The translations under genes and the position numbers were made by a program. A stretch of DNA of 64,000 nucleotides from assembly GCF_011745365.1 (NCBI RefSeq), contig NW_024468910.1, forward strand, positions 4,182,068 through 4,246,067, given 5' to 3'. This stretch comes from Cryphonectria parasitica EP155 (Eukaryota > Ascomycota > Sordariomycetes > Diaporthales > Cryphonectriaceae). The notes under the pieces are model-generated. The model searched no databases, was not told the DNA's origin, and saw only the letters and a list, made by a program, of their open reading frames with translations. Of this stretch, positions 24,410 to 36,809 are shown in pieces; the stretch's first letter is position 1, and each line of letters opens with the position of its first letter.

Positions 24410-25646
24410 AGGGCGAAATGCGATGCTCGGGATCGATGGCCTACAGGAGGCATTACGTGGTGGATGGATGGATAGATTTTCATTTTTCTCTCCTTCGACG
24501 TCTACGGCATCTTGCTTAGGACTAGCGACACATAAAGGCTGGCGAGACAGGAATAGTTCACGTTGATGAAACTCACGATGGATTACTGGAAGAGCTAGGA
24601 CGCAGACTGGTGACGCATTAATGGCCGGGCAGGAGAGCCCTTCCTCCAAAGCCTCGGTTCCGTTTAGTTTCACCACCCGCGCCAGAAAGGAACTCTGCGC
24701 CGAATTTTCCTTGCACTCAGGCGCAACTTAGGTAGACTCACTGCCCAACAAAAGGGGACTCAGCAAATATTTCGCCCAGCATCTCTCCGCGTGACAATTA
24801 TTGCCTCCTCTCCGTAATCGTATTTCCTTGTGCAACGCAATCAGAGAAATGTCTCTTCTGGAAAAGCAAGTGTGTTGGCCAAGTCAACCCTTTGGACGTA
24901 AGGCGGTCAGGCTCTCCGAGTCAAGACCTGGCGCGGGGGGGAGGGGGGCGTTTTTTTCAAATTTTGCCATGATGTCAATGCAGGCTCCTCTCATCCCCCT
25001 GCATGTACCCCTCATTGATTGTTTTGACCCGCTCTAGCTGGTTGCCAGAGCACCACAGTATCCTCCGAGTATTGTTCCCCTGGGAGAAGTCTCTCCTGAG
25101 CAGCACTGAACAATCACTTCCTTCCTCCCCGAGCAGCATTGTCTGGGATGTCTACACAAAACATACATAGGTATTGGCCTAATTTTCTTGGTCCAAATTT
25201 ACGACTCACCTGAAAATAGATATCTCTGCTGATAAAGGCCTTGTTGATTTCTCCCAACATTCAAGCAACTTGACGAGCCGTGTCGATTGTTGCTCTGGAG
25301 AAGTTAAAAATATGCCTTTAAGCTTTTTTTCTAATGAAAAGGCAAGAGAATGATCATTTTATCATTGAAGCAGACGATCTGAATCCCAAGGCATGGTGGC
25401 GGGCGATATGTTCACAGTCTGCGCCATAGTTGTCTGTCCCCGAAATGGCCTATCATATACTTATTGCTAATTGTTTTGTCATGAGGCATGCCTTCATAAA
25501 AGACGAGTCATGATTTGCAGCTCAAAGTCATCACCTGCGTGTTGGCCGCATTCCTCTGCGTTGCTGTCTTTTCGTCTTCTGGCTTGTGTAAGCTTGAGTT
25601 GGACTGTGCATACAATATGCAGTCTCTCAAAGACGATCATGCTTCC
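24410..25646. other. Intergenic region between convergent Ran and Nas2 genes
   Basis: It holds the two 3' UTRs. The middle (25180-25640) is more AT-rich than the flanks, and a short G/T run lies near 24938-24958. I see no gene in it. Confidence 0.55.
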
Positions 25647-26572
25647 TCAGAGAGGCACAATGTGACATCCTAACAGCCCCCTCCCGCTCCATCGCCTGGG
25701 ACACAAGGTCACCAGCAGCTCGTGTGGAGGCGCTGCTGGTCTGGGTCTCGAGATCCTCACATGGATATTGTGCTGTGAAGCCATCGTTAGCAAAAACACA
25801 CGTCCACGCCAGCCACCACAGGGGCAAGGTCAAGGCAGCTTACCCCCTCAGCCTGCTGGCAGACTTCAGCGACCCTCTTCAGCCCATCGTGATTGAATTT
25901 GTTCACACTATCAAAGTGATGAATTAGATCACCCGGCTGCAGCCCGGCCGCGGCTGCTGGACTGTCGTCCGCGACAGTGTTCACCTTGGCGAAAGGTTCG
26001 TCATTAAGGTCTGGAGCGGCATCGCGAGGCGCAGGATTTCGGGCACCAGCCGCGGTCTGAGCTTCTTCTTCCTGTGTATCTTCCTCCTCTTCTCCTTCGG
26101 CGAAGCCCGCGTACACAGCTTGCTCGATCTTGCCCATAAGGTCTTTGTAGTCATTTCGGAGGTGGATGACGCGCGCGCGGGTAGTCCGGACTGGGGAGCT
26201 GGGTGTCAGCAGGGCACTGCACTCAGGAGGAGCGATCTCTAGAGTATGACATACTCTGCGCGACATCGATGTCGGAGCGGGGGAAGCCATCGGCCGTGAC
26301 CAGACTCGTGTGCATGTCGACGCCATGCTATATGAATCCTGTCAGCCCTATGTTGCTCTTGGGGATTAGGACCAGGCAGGTGTGAGAGTATGGCATACCG
26401 AGTCGAGCACGCTGCTCAAGGCAGAGAGCTCCATCTCCATATTTGCCTTCTTGCGCTGCAGCTCTGCAATCGTGAGGTTCGCAGGGGCGCCGTTCGTGGG
26501 GGCCCCCGCGGTGGTGGGACCCGAAGGGACCGTGGGTGCGTGGATGTTGTTCATTCTCAGCGGTAGGCCCAT
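25647..26572 (-). CDS. 26S proteasome assembly chaperone Nas2/PSMD9 (p27), PDZ domain
   Basis: There are four exons: 26572-26399, 26327-26255, 26190-25844 and 25772-25647. They join to about 239 aa, and the three introns (71, 64 and 71 nt) are all GT-AG. Nas2 chaperones assembly of the proteasome base by binding the Rpt5 tail. The N-terminal helical part shows LTIAELQRKKANMEMEL, followed by HGVDMHTSLVTADGFPRSDIDVAQIRTT across the second and third exons. A Glu-rich linker follows, then a PDZ fold with FAKVNTVADDSPAAAAGLQPGD and a C-terminal block ending GRGLLGCHIVPL, a family hallmark. The fourth exon is short and needed for that ending. The start is the first ATG in frame. The gene is divergent from the RhoGEF gene. 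Confidence 0.95.
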
Positions 26573-27846
26573 GGCTGTTATAGAGAAGTCAAGGATCCAG
26601 ACAAGATGGCCAGGAGGGTATCATTATGGCTGTTGGCAACCAGATATACCGCCTGTTGTTGGTTGTTTCGAAATGAGACATGAGGAAGCAAGTACAGTCA
26701 GGTGTACATTACAAAGAGGTAACTTCAACCTTGCAGGACCGGTTCCGCCGTCCCCGCAGGAAAGCAACGCTTAGGTGCTTTTGGCACTCGCACTATGTAT
26801 TAGAACGGGAAACGTGCACTACCAAGGCCCTCCTCCACTACCTGCTGCTTCACATTGTTCCTCTCTCCCTTTGAGGGCATAAGAACATGTTCTGGATTCA
26901 TTTGCAGAGAGCATCAAGCCTTCTATCCACGCTGGCCAGCTAACCTGCTCTTACAATATGTCTCAAGGATGTGCTCGAGCCCCAAGCAGGGGCAGCGTTT
27001 ATAAGGGAATTGTGATCTTCAAACTCGACCTCGCCGACACGGAAATCTCCCATGGCAATCTCTCCCCGGCAACGTCATCTATTATTGAGACAAGCTGAAG
27101 CCGATGCCTTTGTCCAGCGCATTTCAGCTGATTCACACGTCATTCGTCTCCTATGATCGACATGTTCATGTCTGTCTATCTCCGTTTCCATCCGTGCTTG
27201 TTAGGAGAGGAGCCGCGAGAGGAAAAGTCAGGCAGGCCAGGAATCGGGCAAAATTGAGGATGGATGGACTGGCAGCTGCGGCCAACGAAGGACGGTGTTA
27301 CCTTCGCAACGAGACTGGCCTGTACCACTACTGCTGCTGGTAAGCTTGGAACGCGTGTCAACCGCTTGGTCATAGTCTGACCTTGTGGAAGGAGAGATAT
27401 ACAAGGTTATCTTCCCGACGTCTCGCAAGTCTCAGATCTTCTCTTCTTCCCTTGAGTTGGTTATGTGAGGGAGACTTCCGCGTGCAGCCAGCTCCCCATG
27501 AACAAAGTCGCGCCTGCCCACGCACAAGATCTTTCCTTCACATACGCTGCATCTTTTCGTAATAATCCTTACACAATCGCCCGGTTATTCTGGACCTTGT
27601 GAGATATTGATCTACTTTTAGTTGGGTGGCTCAGCTCTATCTCAAGCTCTTCTCACTTCTGTATCTTTTTTTCTCGCCGTTTGTTTCGCCATCAACATGT
27701 TCTGAACCCCTCCTTTCTTTTCCATTTTCTTCTGTTTTTTGGAAGCCTGACGGCTACTTTCTTGGAGCTCACTCTTTTACCCTCCTTTTGGGTGACCATA
27801 TGCAACTACGAATTTTTATTTCAAGTTTTCTGGTCCCTAGAATATT
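26573..27846. other. Divergent promoter region of Nas2 and the RhoGEF gene
   Basis: 1.27 kb between the two start codons. The RhoGEF side is T/C-rich from 27620 to 27840, consistent with a leader. No other gene or clear binding site was recognised. Confidence 0.5.
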
Positions 27847-30800
27847 ATGGCCTCGTGCGCTTCTGAGTCGTCCGAAGTCTGCTCCCCCGCTGGTTCGATA
27901 CTCATCACTCGGTTGCCAGAAGATACCACATCTGATCCCTTCCATTGCTTCTCAGACCTTTCTCCCTTCGACACCGCTCTCGAACATAGGTCTGGCGCTC
28001 TTGGTATTACTCTAGATTTGCCTTTTGCCCCCTCTAGTTCACCGAAAGATGACACCGACGACTGGATGCAATGGGGCACACTCGACCCTATGCCGACGAA
28101 GTTCACGCTGATTGATTTCGACTCTACCGATTCTCACAACACCGGGAGTCGATCACAGACCCTTGTCCATAAGGACGAGATGGCGGACGAAGAGCTAATT
28201 CAGGCGCCAGATGGGGCACCCTTTCACAAATGGATGAGGACATTGCGCCGACGCGCTGGCCGCCGGCAATACACTTCTACGATAGACGAGAGACTGTTCA
28301 GGTCAGCTTCTATGGGCACACTGCGTCAGGAAGCAGCCAGTAGCACAAGCGGCCATCATCGCCAGTCATCTTCAGGGTCCTCCTTCGGGTTCGTCGAGGC
28401 AGTGAGGACAGCCAGCGTGAGTCTTGCGAGTGGAAGCGTCTTTACCCGGTCGAGACGTAATAGTATGCGGTCATCTCGGACCCAGACGCAGACCGATTGC
28501 AGCAGCAGAGCGTCGATGTCCAGTCACAGGTACTCCGAGGACGGCAATTGCTTGGACAAGCCGCGGGTACTGGACAAAGCAGGTGTAGAGCGCTCACTTC
28601 AGAGACGGCGCATCTTGGAGGAACTAGTCAGCACCGAGGAGGGCTACATTGGGGACGTACGGTTCTTGATGAATGTTAGTGTTCTATATTCTGTGTGCTC
28701 TGCGTTCGATCTGCTAACTTTCACGCTCCAGGTCTACGTTACCATCCTCGTCTCTCTCCCCACCATGCCTCAGGGCCTACGGTCTTCGATAAATCGAAAT
28801 CTAGCTGACATTGTCGATCTTCACGAAGAGCTCCTGGGAGAGTTGCACCGAGCTGTCCCTCATTCTGAATATACGCAGCTTGACTTCAATCCTCAGGCGA
28901 TACATCGTGGTCGTGGTCATCGGCGGATTCGGAGCCTTAATGCGGTTCCCGAGGAGGACGACGAAGGCATGTTGTGGCTAGACACTGTTCCCGGCATGCT
29001 CGCCGAACCGAACATCGCTGCGGATGTCGCAAAGCTGTTCACGAACAAGGTGAGCCCATCAAGAACAACAACTGGCATTCGGCTGCTGACAGGCCCACAG
29101 ATGAACCGCTTCTTCGTCTATGAAGAGTATGGGGCCAAGTATGAGATGATGATGAAAGACATTGCATCAGTCCATCGGACGATGCCGCAGTGGTCGACGT
29201 ATCAGAGAGGTCTAGAGATGCTGGCATCGTCTGTCGGATCCAGTAGTACCTACGGCGATAAGTCCAAGAAGTCGCTCACCATCGGAGATCTGCTCGTCAA
29301 GCCCGTCCAACGGGTTTGCAAGTATCCGCTTCTCTTTGCCGAGTTGTTGAAATACACACCCGTGGCCGATTCGCCGTACGCGCACATGGAAGTCGAGAAC
29401 ACCCTGGTCCGTTTGCGAGAGGCGACATCGCAGATCAACCGCGCTACTGACGACGCGCGAGTGAAAGCCGTGCTGGAGAAGACATGGCTGCTGCAAGACC
29501 GGCTCGTCTTTCCAGACTCGCAACTTGACGCTGCATCAAAGAACCGTATTCGCTCGTTCGGGCACATCCAGCTTTGCGGCGTCCTCTATGCATGCTGGCA
29601 GTCAAGAGACGGAGTACAAGGGCAGTATTTGGTGGCGCTTCTCTACAAGGAGTGGCTATGCTTGGCCTCTGCGAGTAGGTTCGACCAAATCTACACCCTG
29701 CGAGCTTGCATTCCCCTAAGCCAAGTCAAAGTTGAGGCCGTGGACAATGGACGGGGTAGGTTCCCTTCCCAACGCTCGTTCTTATGCTGCCACCATCTAA
29801 TCCCAACGCAGGCCTTCAATGCCACACCACGCCTTTCTCTTGGAAGATTGTGTTCGAGTGCGACTGTCAGCTATACGAGATGATGTTGACTGCATGCACG
29901 CCAAAAGAGGAGACCGAATGGCGATCCCGTCTGGACACTGGCTCGCTCATGGATCCACAAGAGCATGATACTCCCGATCTCTACAGCTCGCTGTTTCTCA
30001 ATATCAAGACCCTGGGCACCGTCTACGGAAAACAAGGGTCCATCGCGCGCAACCTGTCCATACACCGAGCAACAACCGTCGGTCCCAAATCGCCCCTGTG
30101 CAACGTCATTGTCAGAAACACGAGCGTCGAGAAGGACGTACTGTCGCCCGCCAATGCGACCGTCGCCCGGTCCCAGTCTCTCCTCGCGGCCAAGGGTCGT
30201 GTACCAGTGCTGGCACCCTCACGAGCGGACAGGGCAAAACTGGAGGCACTACTATCGGATGTTTGGACCCGCGAGATCCTACCATTCCCGGGTATGACGA
30301 CTCGGGCGCGGAATGAGCACCTTATTCGCACATCAGCGCACTCTATGATCCGTAAGCTGAGTGTTACGAGCATCACCAGCACGTTCACAAAGCGCTCCAG
30401 CAGCCTCGCCAGTGTCACTAGGGGAGGCAGTGACGAGGATTCAGATGACGACAATCAACCTGCGGCGCCGACCACCCCGACTTCTCTGACCATCCCACAA
30501 GGATCAGCGTCACTTGTGGATGTGCATCTTGACAGTGAAAGTCTAGGCAGATCTTGTCACACTATGATCAAGGACAATTCCGACTGCACTCCGTCTACCG
30601 TCCATGCCCATGGTGTTATCAAGGTCGGAAATACCACCAGCGGGATACACAAGCCGCGGAGCCCCCGCTGGCGGATGCGCATTACGAAGAGTCCGAGTAC
30701 CTGGCAGCTCGGGGATATGGCCTTTGGCCGGGCGTCGCCCTCGGTCTCTCCAGCAGCACCATCAACCCCCACAAACAGTGCATTAAGTGTGAAGTCTATT

Positions 30801-31079
30801 AACACACCGAAGCTCAAGCGTCAGACCTCATGGCTATCAAGGAGTCCTATCAAGTCTGCATGTTCCACCAAGGATAGTGCCAATAAAAGTGTGAGCATGA
30901 AGCGTTGCAGAGATGATCCGAAGCCAAACGATGTTTTGTTTCAGGAGCGTCAGCCTTCGAGCTCCTCGACGCTGCGACCGTCAACGTCACGAAACAAGGC
31001 GTCGAGTGATAGGCGGTCCAAGATGGATGCGTTGCGCCGCGGGGCGGCGGTTCAGGGACTTCGGGGGATCTTTCGGTAG
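27847..31079 (+). CDS. Rho guanine-nucleotide exchange factor, DH-PH
   Basis: There are four exons: 27847-28674, 28732-29049, 29101-29755 and 29812-31079. They join to about 1022 aa. It would load GTP onto Rho-family GTPases that control polarity and wall synthesis. The DH domain begins near residue 250 with RRRILEELVSTEEGYIGDVRFLMN, continues through FFVYEEYGAKYE, and has the conserved helix LLVKPVQRVCKYPLLFAELL (the DH signature). A PH-like region follows (YLVALLYKEWLCLAS; then FSWKIVFECDCQLYEMMLTACTPKEETEWRSRL), crossing the third intron. The C-terminal ~300 residues are Ser/Thr-rich and basic. Introns 1 (57 nt) and 2 (51 nt) are in-frame and stop-free, but both have GT-AG ends, and removing them restores tighter domain continuity. 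I cannot tell which fungal RhoGEF subfamily it belongs to. Confidence 0.93.
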
Positions 31080-31917
31080 CCCCGGGTGTGGTTTGTCTTT
31101 GAGTTCGCTCGTGTTATTAGAAACCAACCCCCCCCCCCCCCGATCTTTGTTTCGGTGAAGGCATCGTTTGGACTGGCATGGCACAGCATTTTCATGATCA
31201 CTATACCCATTTTCTTATGTCATGGTCTCGGAGTTGGGGTCAAGAAGGACAAGCTGGTTGTCAATAGGATCTCTTCAACACTCGACCTCGGGTGACTTTC
31301 TTTTGTTATTGTCTCTTGTCCGTTTTACATATGGACCAATTGATTACCCATCTCGTAATGCAACCGAGGTTTGACGCTTCTGGGAAATCCTGTGCACATA
31401 CGATGAAGAGGCTATGCAAGTCGCGCAGGTGCAGCACTGCTAATTCGAAAAGGGGAGCTTCCAGTGCCTGTTGGTTCTGACAGGGAGTCATCGGCTGCTT
31501 TCTGTCATCAGTGCCACATTTACCAAGTGGCCACGGGTGATTGAAGACGCGCAACGTACTGAGCTCCACCGTGCTTAAGATGCTGTTGCTATAATTACTA
31601 CGGTTATGTATTATTCTATGTAATGACTGCTTCTGAAACTTGGTGCAGATCCCAGTATGATGCAAACATGAGGCTGGCTGTCGTCGACCTGCCCATTCAT
31701 GTGTATGCGGCCGACGACCTTCCACGCCCAAAAGCTATCCCTGTCGAAGCGGAGGACAGATATAGTGATGGTGACGTAGGGATGCGCCCTGGAAGCTTCC
31801 TCGTGCCTGTGACGAACGCAGGTGCTGCCGTACAGTAAGTGTTTAATTATGGCACCACAGGCAGGGGGGGAAGGTGCGGTAACTGCCCCACGCTGAGCGA
31901 CCTTGTAAGCTGGAAGC
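31080..31917. other. Intergenic region after the RhoGEF gene, with C14 run
   Basis: It contains the RhoGEF 3' UTR with a run of 14 C (31128-31141). No gene is seen in the remainder. Confidence 0.5.
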
Positions 31918-32060
31918 TTCCCCTCAGGGGCGGGGTTACGCCTGAGCACAGTGATGCTACGGTATTGTGGTACTGCGCCATTGCCCAGCCAAAACCCAGA
32001 GCCCGTTTGATGACGTAGGGTCACGAGCTAGGCCCTTGTCTCCCCTCCCTTCCTTATAAG
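31918..32060 (+). promoter_or_regulatory. Stress-type promoter of the Rtc3-like gene (STRE pair, CRE-like site, TATA)
   Basis: CCCCT (31920-31924) and AGGGG (31926-31930) form an inverted STRE-core pair. A third CCCCT lies at 32042-32046. A CRE-like TGACGTA is at 32011-32017 and TATAAG at 32055-32060, about 150 bases before the ATG. In yeast, STREs bind Msn2/4-type zinc-finger factors. The assignment here rests on motif match and position only. Confidence 0.5.
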
Positions 32061-32125
32061 CTCGCGTGCCTGGCCTTTCCATTCACAAACTCAGCTTACA
32101 AAAACCATCGAAACTACCAACACCA

Positions 32126-32137
32126 ATGGAAAAGTAA
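32126..32137 (+). promoter_or_regulatory. Three-codon uORF (Met-Glu-Lys-stop) in the Rtc3-like leader
   Basis: ATG GAA AAG TAA lies 72 bases before the main ATG, downstream of the TATA-like element, so it is probably in the transcript. The context (CCAATGG) is moderately good. Its effect on translation is unknown. Confidence 0.5.
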
Positions 32138-32209
32138 TTAACGAAAGACAAGCACATCTATTCTTTTTAAAAACACACCCATATCACCACCACACAACTC
32201 TCAGTCAAA

Positions 32210-32745
32210 ATGAAGGGCGCTACCGAGCAGACCAAGATCCACTACAAGGGCGACGAGACTCAGGAGGACTTTGTCATCTTCGTGGACGACGTCGACGAGT
32301 ACGAGACCTACATCAAGGGCCTGAAGGACAAGAGTATCTCCAAGCCCGCCCTTTCACACTTCATCTCCTCATTCAAGATCTTCATCACCCACAAGTGAGT
32401 AGTAACAGCAGCCTCTCTCTCCCTCTCTTCCTCTCCAATCGGGCGAGTTGGCTGACATGAATACTCGTAACAGGCAAGGAGCACAAGGCAAGCTTGACGC
32501 GGCTTCCAAACAGGAGCTTGAGAACGAGTTCGGATCGTCCGTCGATGAGGAAGTGATTGAGAAGATCTTGGCCAAGGGCGAAAAGGTTCATTCCAAGGTA
32601 AGTGATATCAGAGCTCCGGATTCACCCTCCGCCCTACCAATCCGCCTAGGGGACATGAGAACTGACAAGCGCAACACCCACCAAACAGATGCCCGAGCGC
32701 CAGGGTCCCAAGAACGACTCCAATGGCCCCCTCGTCGCCCACTAA
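32210..32745 (+). CDS. Small SBDS N-terminal-domain protein, Rtc3/YHR087W-like
   Basis: There are three exons: 32210-32394, 32474-32597 and 32689-32745. They join to 121 aa. The protein is a single SBDS-N (FYSH) fold: KIHYKG..., then DFVIFVDDVDEYETYIKG, the helix KPALSHFISSFKIFITHK, and the block LDAASKQELENEFGSSVDEEVIEKIL. Full SBDS/Sdo1 proteins are about 250 aa; this is the short stand-alone form, like yeast Rtc3 (111 aa), linked to RNA metabolism and stress. The ATG has an AAAATGA context. The last exon encodes only MPERQGPKNDSNG... and a short tail. The upstream promoter has stress-type motifs and a uORF (separate entries). Confidence 0.92.
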
Positions 32746-33808
32746 TGTGGCCGAGGCTGATCGATACCCATTCGACTTCATGGTCTAGGCATTCTGGGAA
32801 GGACTTTGGAAGGGTTGACATGCACACCTGGCGTTCAGTGTCACGAGTTTACGAAAGTATAATGGATGGAAAGCGGAGGTGCTCTAGTGAGGTCTCTCTG
32901 TCATCGGGCATTATGTGATGTCTTGAGAGACAGCGAGTCTCTTCATGCCCCCGCATGGTCCGTGTGAGCCGATATGGCTGCGGAAATGCACCTGACGACG
33001 TACGCCGTCGCGGATAGGTAGCAAAAAAAATTACACCAGTCTATCCCACCATCTCCTGCGAGTATGTCAATCTGAATCTATGTGATTGCTCAGTTAGGGA
33101 TCTGAGGTGCTTACCCACTTCGCGATACTACATCCAGAGCTGCGTATGGAAGTGCCATTTGTCTTGATGTTACAATACACCTTTTCTTTCATGACAGCCT
33201 CTCTATATATTCTCAAAGGCACCATCATTAGAGATTGTCCTATATAGTAAACTTTCTTCGCCCTCCTGCTTTTGTCTTTCAATGCTGCATTGAGGCCCAC
33301 TGTGTCGAGCGATACTATGCAATCCAACACGGGACAAAGCAAGTATCATTTTCTGCTAAGATTAACATCATTCTCCTGGATTTTCTTCTTGGTGTTTTCT
33401 TCCTATTTTTTTTTTCTTCCTCTTTTCTTTCTTCCTGTTCGTACTTCGTCAAAGGGCCTTGGACAGTGGAAATCATGATCCTTGTCAACCCTAAATTAAA
33501 AGACAGGATTTCTCATTTGAGAGACATATGAGGTTAGAAAAGTCTGCTCCTTCTTGTATTTACAGTATATATAATTATACACATGCTATGTATATGCAGG
33601 TATATACTCCCGGAGACGGTGAAAGTGTTCAGAGTCGCCGAGGGTCCTCATATATCACCGCCACTGTCCTCATCTGTAGTATCCCCTTATCACTCCCAGT
33701 CTCGTCTCGATCTGTCCCCCTCCCCCCCCTCCCAAACTCACCACCACCGCCACAAGATTCATCATCGTTCGCCACCGACCCCGCCTCCACACAGGTCTCG
33801 GTTCTGAC
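32746..33808. other. Intergenic region, no gene seen
   Basis: It is moderately AT-rich (33000-33560), with a T-rich tract at 33380-33440 and a C-rich tract near 33715-33745. All frames are short. It marks the beginning of a gene-poor stretch that runs to about 41.7 kb. Confidence 0.5.
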
Positions 33809-34975
33809 ATGGATCGAGAACAGCTCGAGCTCCTCACGAGCCTGAGAGGACGGGCCCCTGTGCCGCTTGACCCTTGCGCCGGAGGACGAAGAGGCTGGTC
33901 CATTGTGGTGATGGTGGTGATGAAAGAAAGTGGCAGTACCTACTACGACCTCATCTTCACGGATGAGGTTATAGATGACTACGTTAACTTTGTGGAGATC
34001 GAAGAGCTGGACAAGGACAGCTCAACAATGCTTTATTGGGTTTATGAATACGCTGGTATGTGGGCAATACTCTGAACTGATGTCTAAGAATACCAAAAAC
34101 TGCCAACTGACTTTTACCTTTGCAGCCGACGAGATGCTTCTGTAGGTTGCCATGGATAATATCCTCAATACGGAGTACCCATCCATCTATGATGGCTACC
34201 TGGATATATCGGGACTAACTTTGAATACGCTTCGGTCTGTGCTGATCACGAACATCACTGCTGAGTTCGATGCTGGTCAGCCCTCTGGGCTCTCGTATGT
34301 GGCATTGTTGTGTTTCTAGATTTTGCCCCATCACCTTCCCATGGAGGGATCACTAACAGATCATTGCCAAAGACATATGGATCACTGGATCTTATGCAAA
34401 CGACCAACATGTTCTATCCACTTTATCTTGAAATATCGGCTTAGGGCCGACAGCAACTTATTAAATCTTATTGCTGACCGATATTTCTCTGCCCAGACGT
34501 ATCATCAAGTTCGCGGGCGAGAAGCATCAAGAACTCGTAGCAGGAAAGCTAGCCTTCATCGTGAGCGACGACAGCGAGCTCGTCTCCCTGTGTTCCTTCT
34601 TCCCGCTCGTCCAGGCCATGATCGAGCACGGCGTCCAGAACGGCGGCAACTCGATGGGCCTAGAGGAAGTCTCCCAGGGAAAGAACGGCTCCATCTTCCT
34701 CGCCAGCCTCGCCATCAGCGGCGAGGACAGCAGGGCCAAGGCGTACCCGCTCGTGAAGCAGCAGGTGGACGAGGTGGATGAGTATGCTGCCTCGCTGGGG
34801 CTCAACTGGGGGCTGGCGGTTCCTGAACTATGCGTATGGGTTCCAGAACCCCATCGCGACGTATGGCGAGTCGGCGGCCTAGGAGAAGATCCGGAATGCT
34901 TCTTTGAAGTATGACCTAGCACAGGTTTTCCAGAAGCTGAGACAGACAGGACACAAGATACCTTCATACTTTTTG
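33809..34975 (+). pseudogene. Broken FAD-linked (berberine-bridge-type) oxidoreductase-like gene, 3' part
   Basis: Fragments in several frames look like the substrate/BBE end of a fungal FAD-linked oxidoreductase. A block at 34500-34810 shows IIKFAGEKHQELVAGKL and, later, ASLGLNWG. After an apparent 7-base insertion near 34810-34816, the family-like FLNYAYGFQNPIATYGE appears in another frame. A TAG at 34880-34882 then interrupts it, and EKIRNASLKYDLAQVFQKL continues in the same frame. Such tails (N-Y-A...YG....KYDP..VFQ) close BBE-domain enzymes. The upstream pieces (33809-34330, with stops at 34072-34075 and around 34142) are less certain. No intact FAD-binding PCMH domain is present, so the copy is truncated as well as frameshifted. 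A spliced functional form is unlikely because of the TAG. Confidence 0.55.
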
Positions 34976-36809
34976 TTTGAGCTCTCTGAAAATTTTGGAT
35001 TCGATGCGTTGATAGGTACTCATCCCGTACACCAGATTGAACACAACCTTGAGGTTGAAAGAGTGCATCGCACCTCGCCTTCAGTGCCTTTGAACAGGGT
35101 TTCATGCCTCAGGATTGCGCTTCCCGCGGATTACCAGTTCCTCTGCTCAACATGGCGGCATCAGACCTGACTCCCTTCAAGAGTTTCCAGAGCTGTCTTT
35201 CATGACAGTTTAATCCAGAAGCATGAACGAGACCAGAAACGGCTCAATTATTTCGCAGGAAAATGAAACAACTTGGCTCATGTCTTCAGACCTGGTTGGC
35301 GTGCTTGACGCACATACGCGCCGCCTAAGAAGGAAGCCGGGATTGCCCTTTCCTCACCTCAATTCGAGCTGGCCGGGGAACACAAAATTTTGTACCAAAC
35401 AAAAAACATCGTTCCCATACCACTCACTTGGACAATATCCATTGAAGACATCAAGATCAGGTCCAACTGGTGGTTGTCAAAGATGACAATATGACATAAT
35501 CAACCAACCAAGTCCGCACACCGTTTCGAGGCTGTTTCGCCCATCCCTTCCATGCAAAGGCGGGAAGCTATAATCCTTCAACCAGACCAGCGGCTAATCC
35601 TTCCCTGTACCCAAGGGGGTGGGTTACTTATGCTTATTTCTTCTCCCCCTGGGCGGCTACGCAACTTTCCAGTGCTGCATCTACTCACATAAATCCTTCC
35701 CTCTCTGTCTTGCGCTCTTGGAGGATACAAGGGGGGGAGGTGTCAAGTTTCAGATGAACCAAAGAGAAAAGTGCGGCTGGCTTCCTTTTGAGATTTTTGA
35801 GCCTCATCGTTGTCGTCGTTGTCATCAACTTCTTCCATATGTCCCGAAGTCCAAATTGTATTTCTTTGGCCCTGGCATTGAATAAATTTGTATAGCAGCA
35901 TGATTTTGTTTTTGACTTGTATTTAGTCTACATCTACTCGTTACCAACCGTCCTCTTCCTCTGTTCCCCCCGTAATTCACGTCACCCGAGCTCTGGTTTA
36001 GGTTCCAAGGTTAGGCTCTGCTACAATGGGGACGGGACTTGGCTGTGGTAGTCAGTCTCAACGTTTGGGATGGCCCCGTTTCGAAGGGTTGATGCGACGT
36101 ACGGTGGGGACCTTGGGGCTTCACAGTGAACGGCAACTCGAACTCCAAATCATGACCCTTGCCAACCCCCCTCCCCCTCCCAAAAGACTGAGCAAGCTCA
36201 TCAGATTGTCACAGAACTTTTTGATGATTTATTTTCATTTTATTTTTTTATGTTGAGAAAAAAACCGCTAAAAATAACTAGTATAATCATGTTGAGGGAT
36301 TGCACGCATGCCAAACTTGGTAGCAACGACGTCAATCATGACTTTGCACATCCCTTTCTCTAGATCCAGGAAAGACTCTCTGAACCGTTGAATAATATCA
36401 TGCTGGTCTGGTGTATCGTCATGCCTCCGCTGACGCCTTAGAACCCAAATGTGGATTGAATCAAGCCCGAAGTGTGACGAATTCGCTTCCTCTCATTGCG
36501 AATTGCTCCCCCTTCTCCCTCTGCTGAAAATAGGTCCTCAGAAAACAGCAAAAGCTAAAGGACTGATGGAATGCGTAGTGCGCATTGACATGCCGTGACC
36601 TGCACGTCAATCGAGCAGGCAGTGAAACCTGGATGTCCAGGAATGATGCTTGAGGACTCGTTGAGAACTTTTGTTCGTCGGTACGAGCGACCCAAAAATT
36701 CGCGGTTATCCCCGTCGGAGTGACAGCGCGTAGGTGGCGAGGACGCTGGACGATCCAGGGCTTCGCGACTGATGTTTCCCGTCACACGTTGGAAGCGGTT
36801 GTGTGGCAT
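34976..36809. other. Gene-poor intergenic region
   Basis: 1.8 kb without a supported gene. Frames are short and show no family blocks, and a few T-rich patches lie near 36220-36260. It may include more decay products of the upstream pseudogene, which I could not recognise. Confidence 0.45.
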
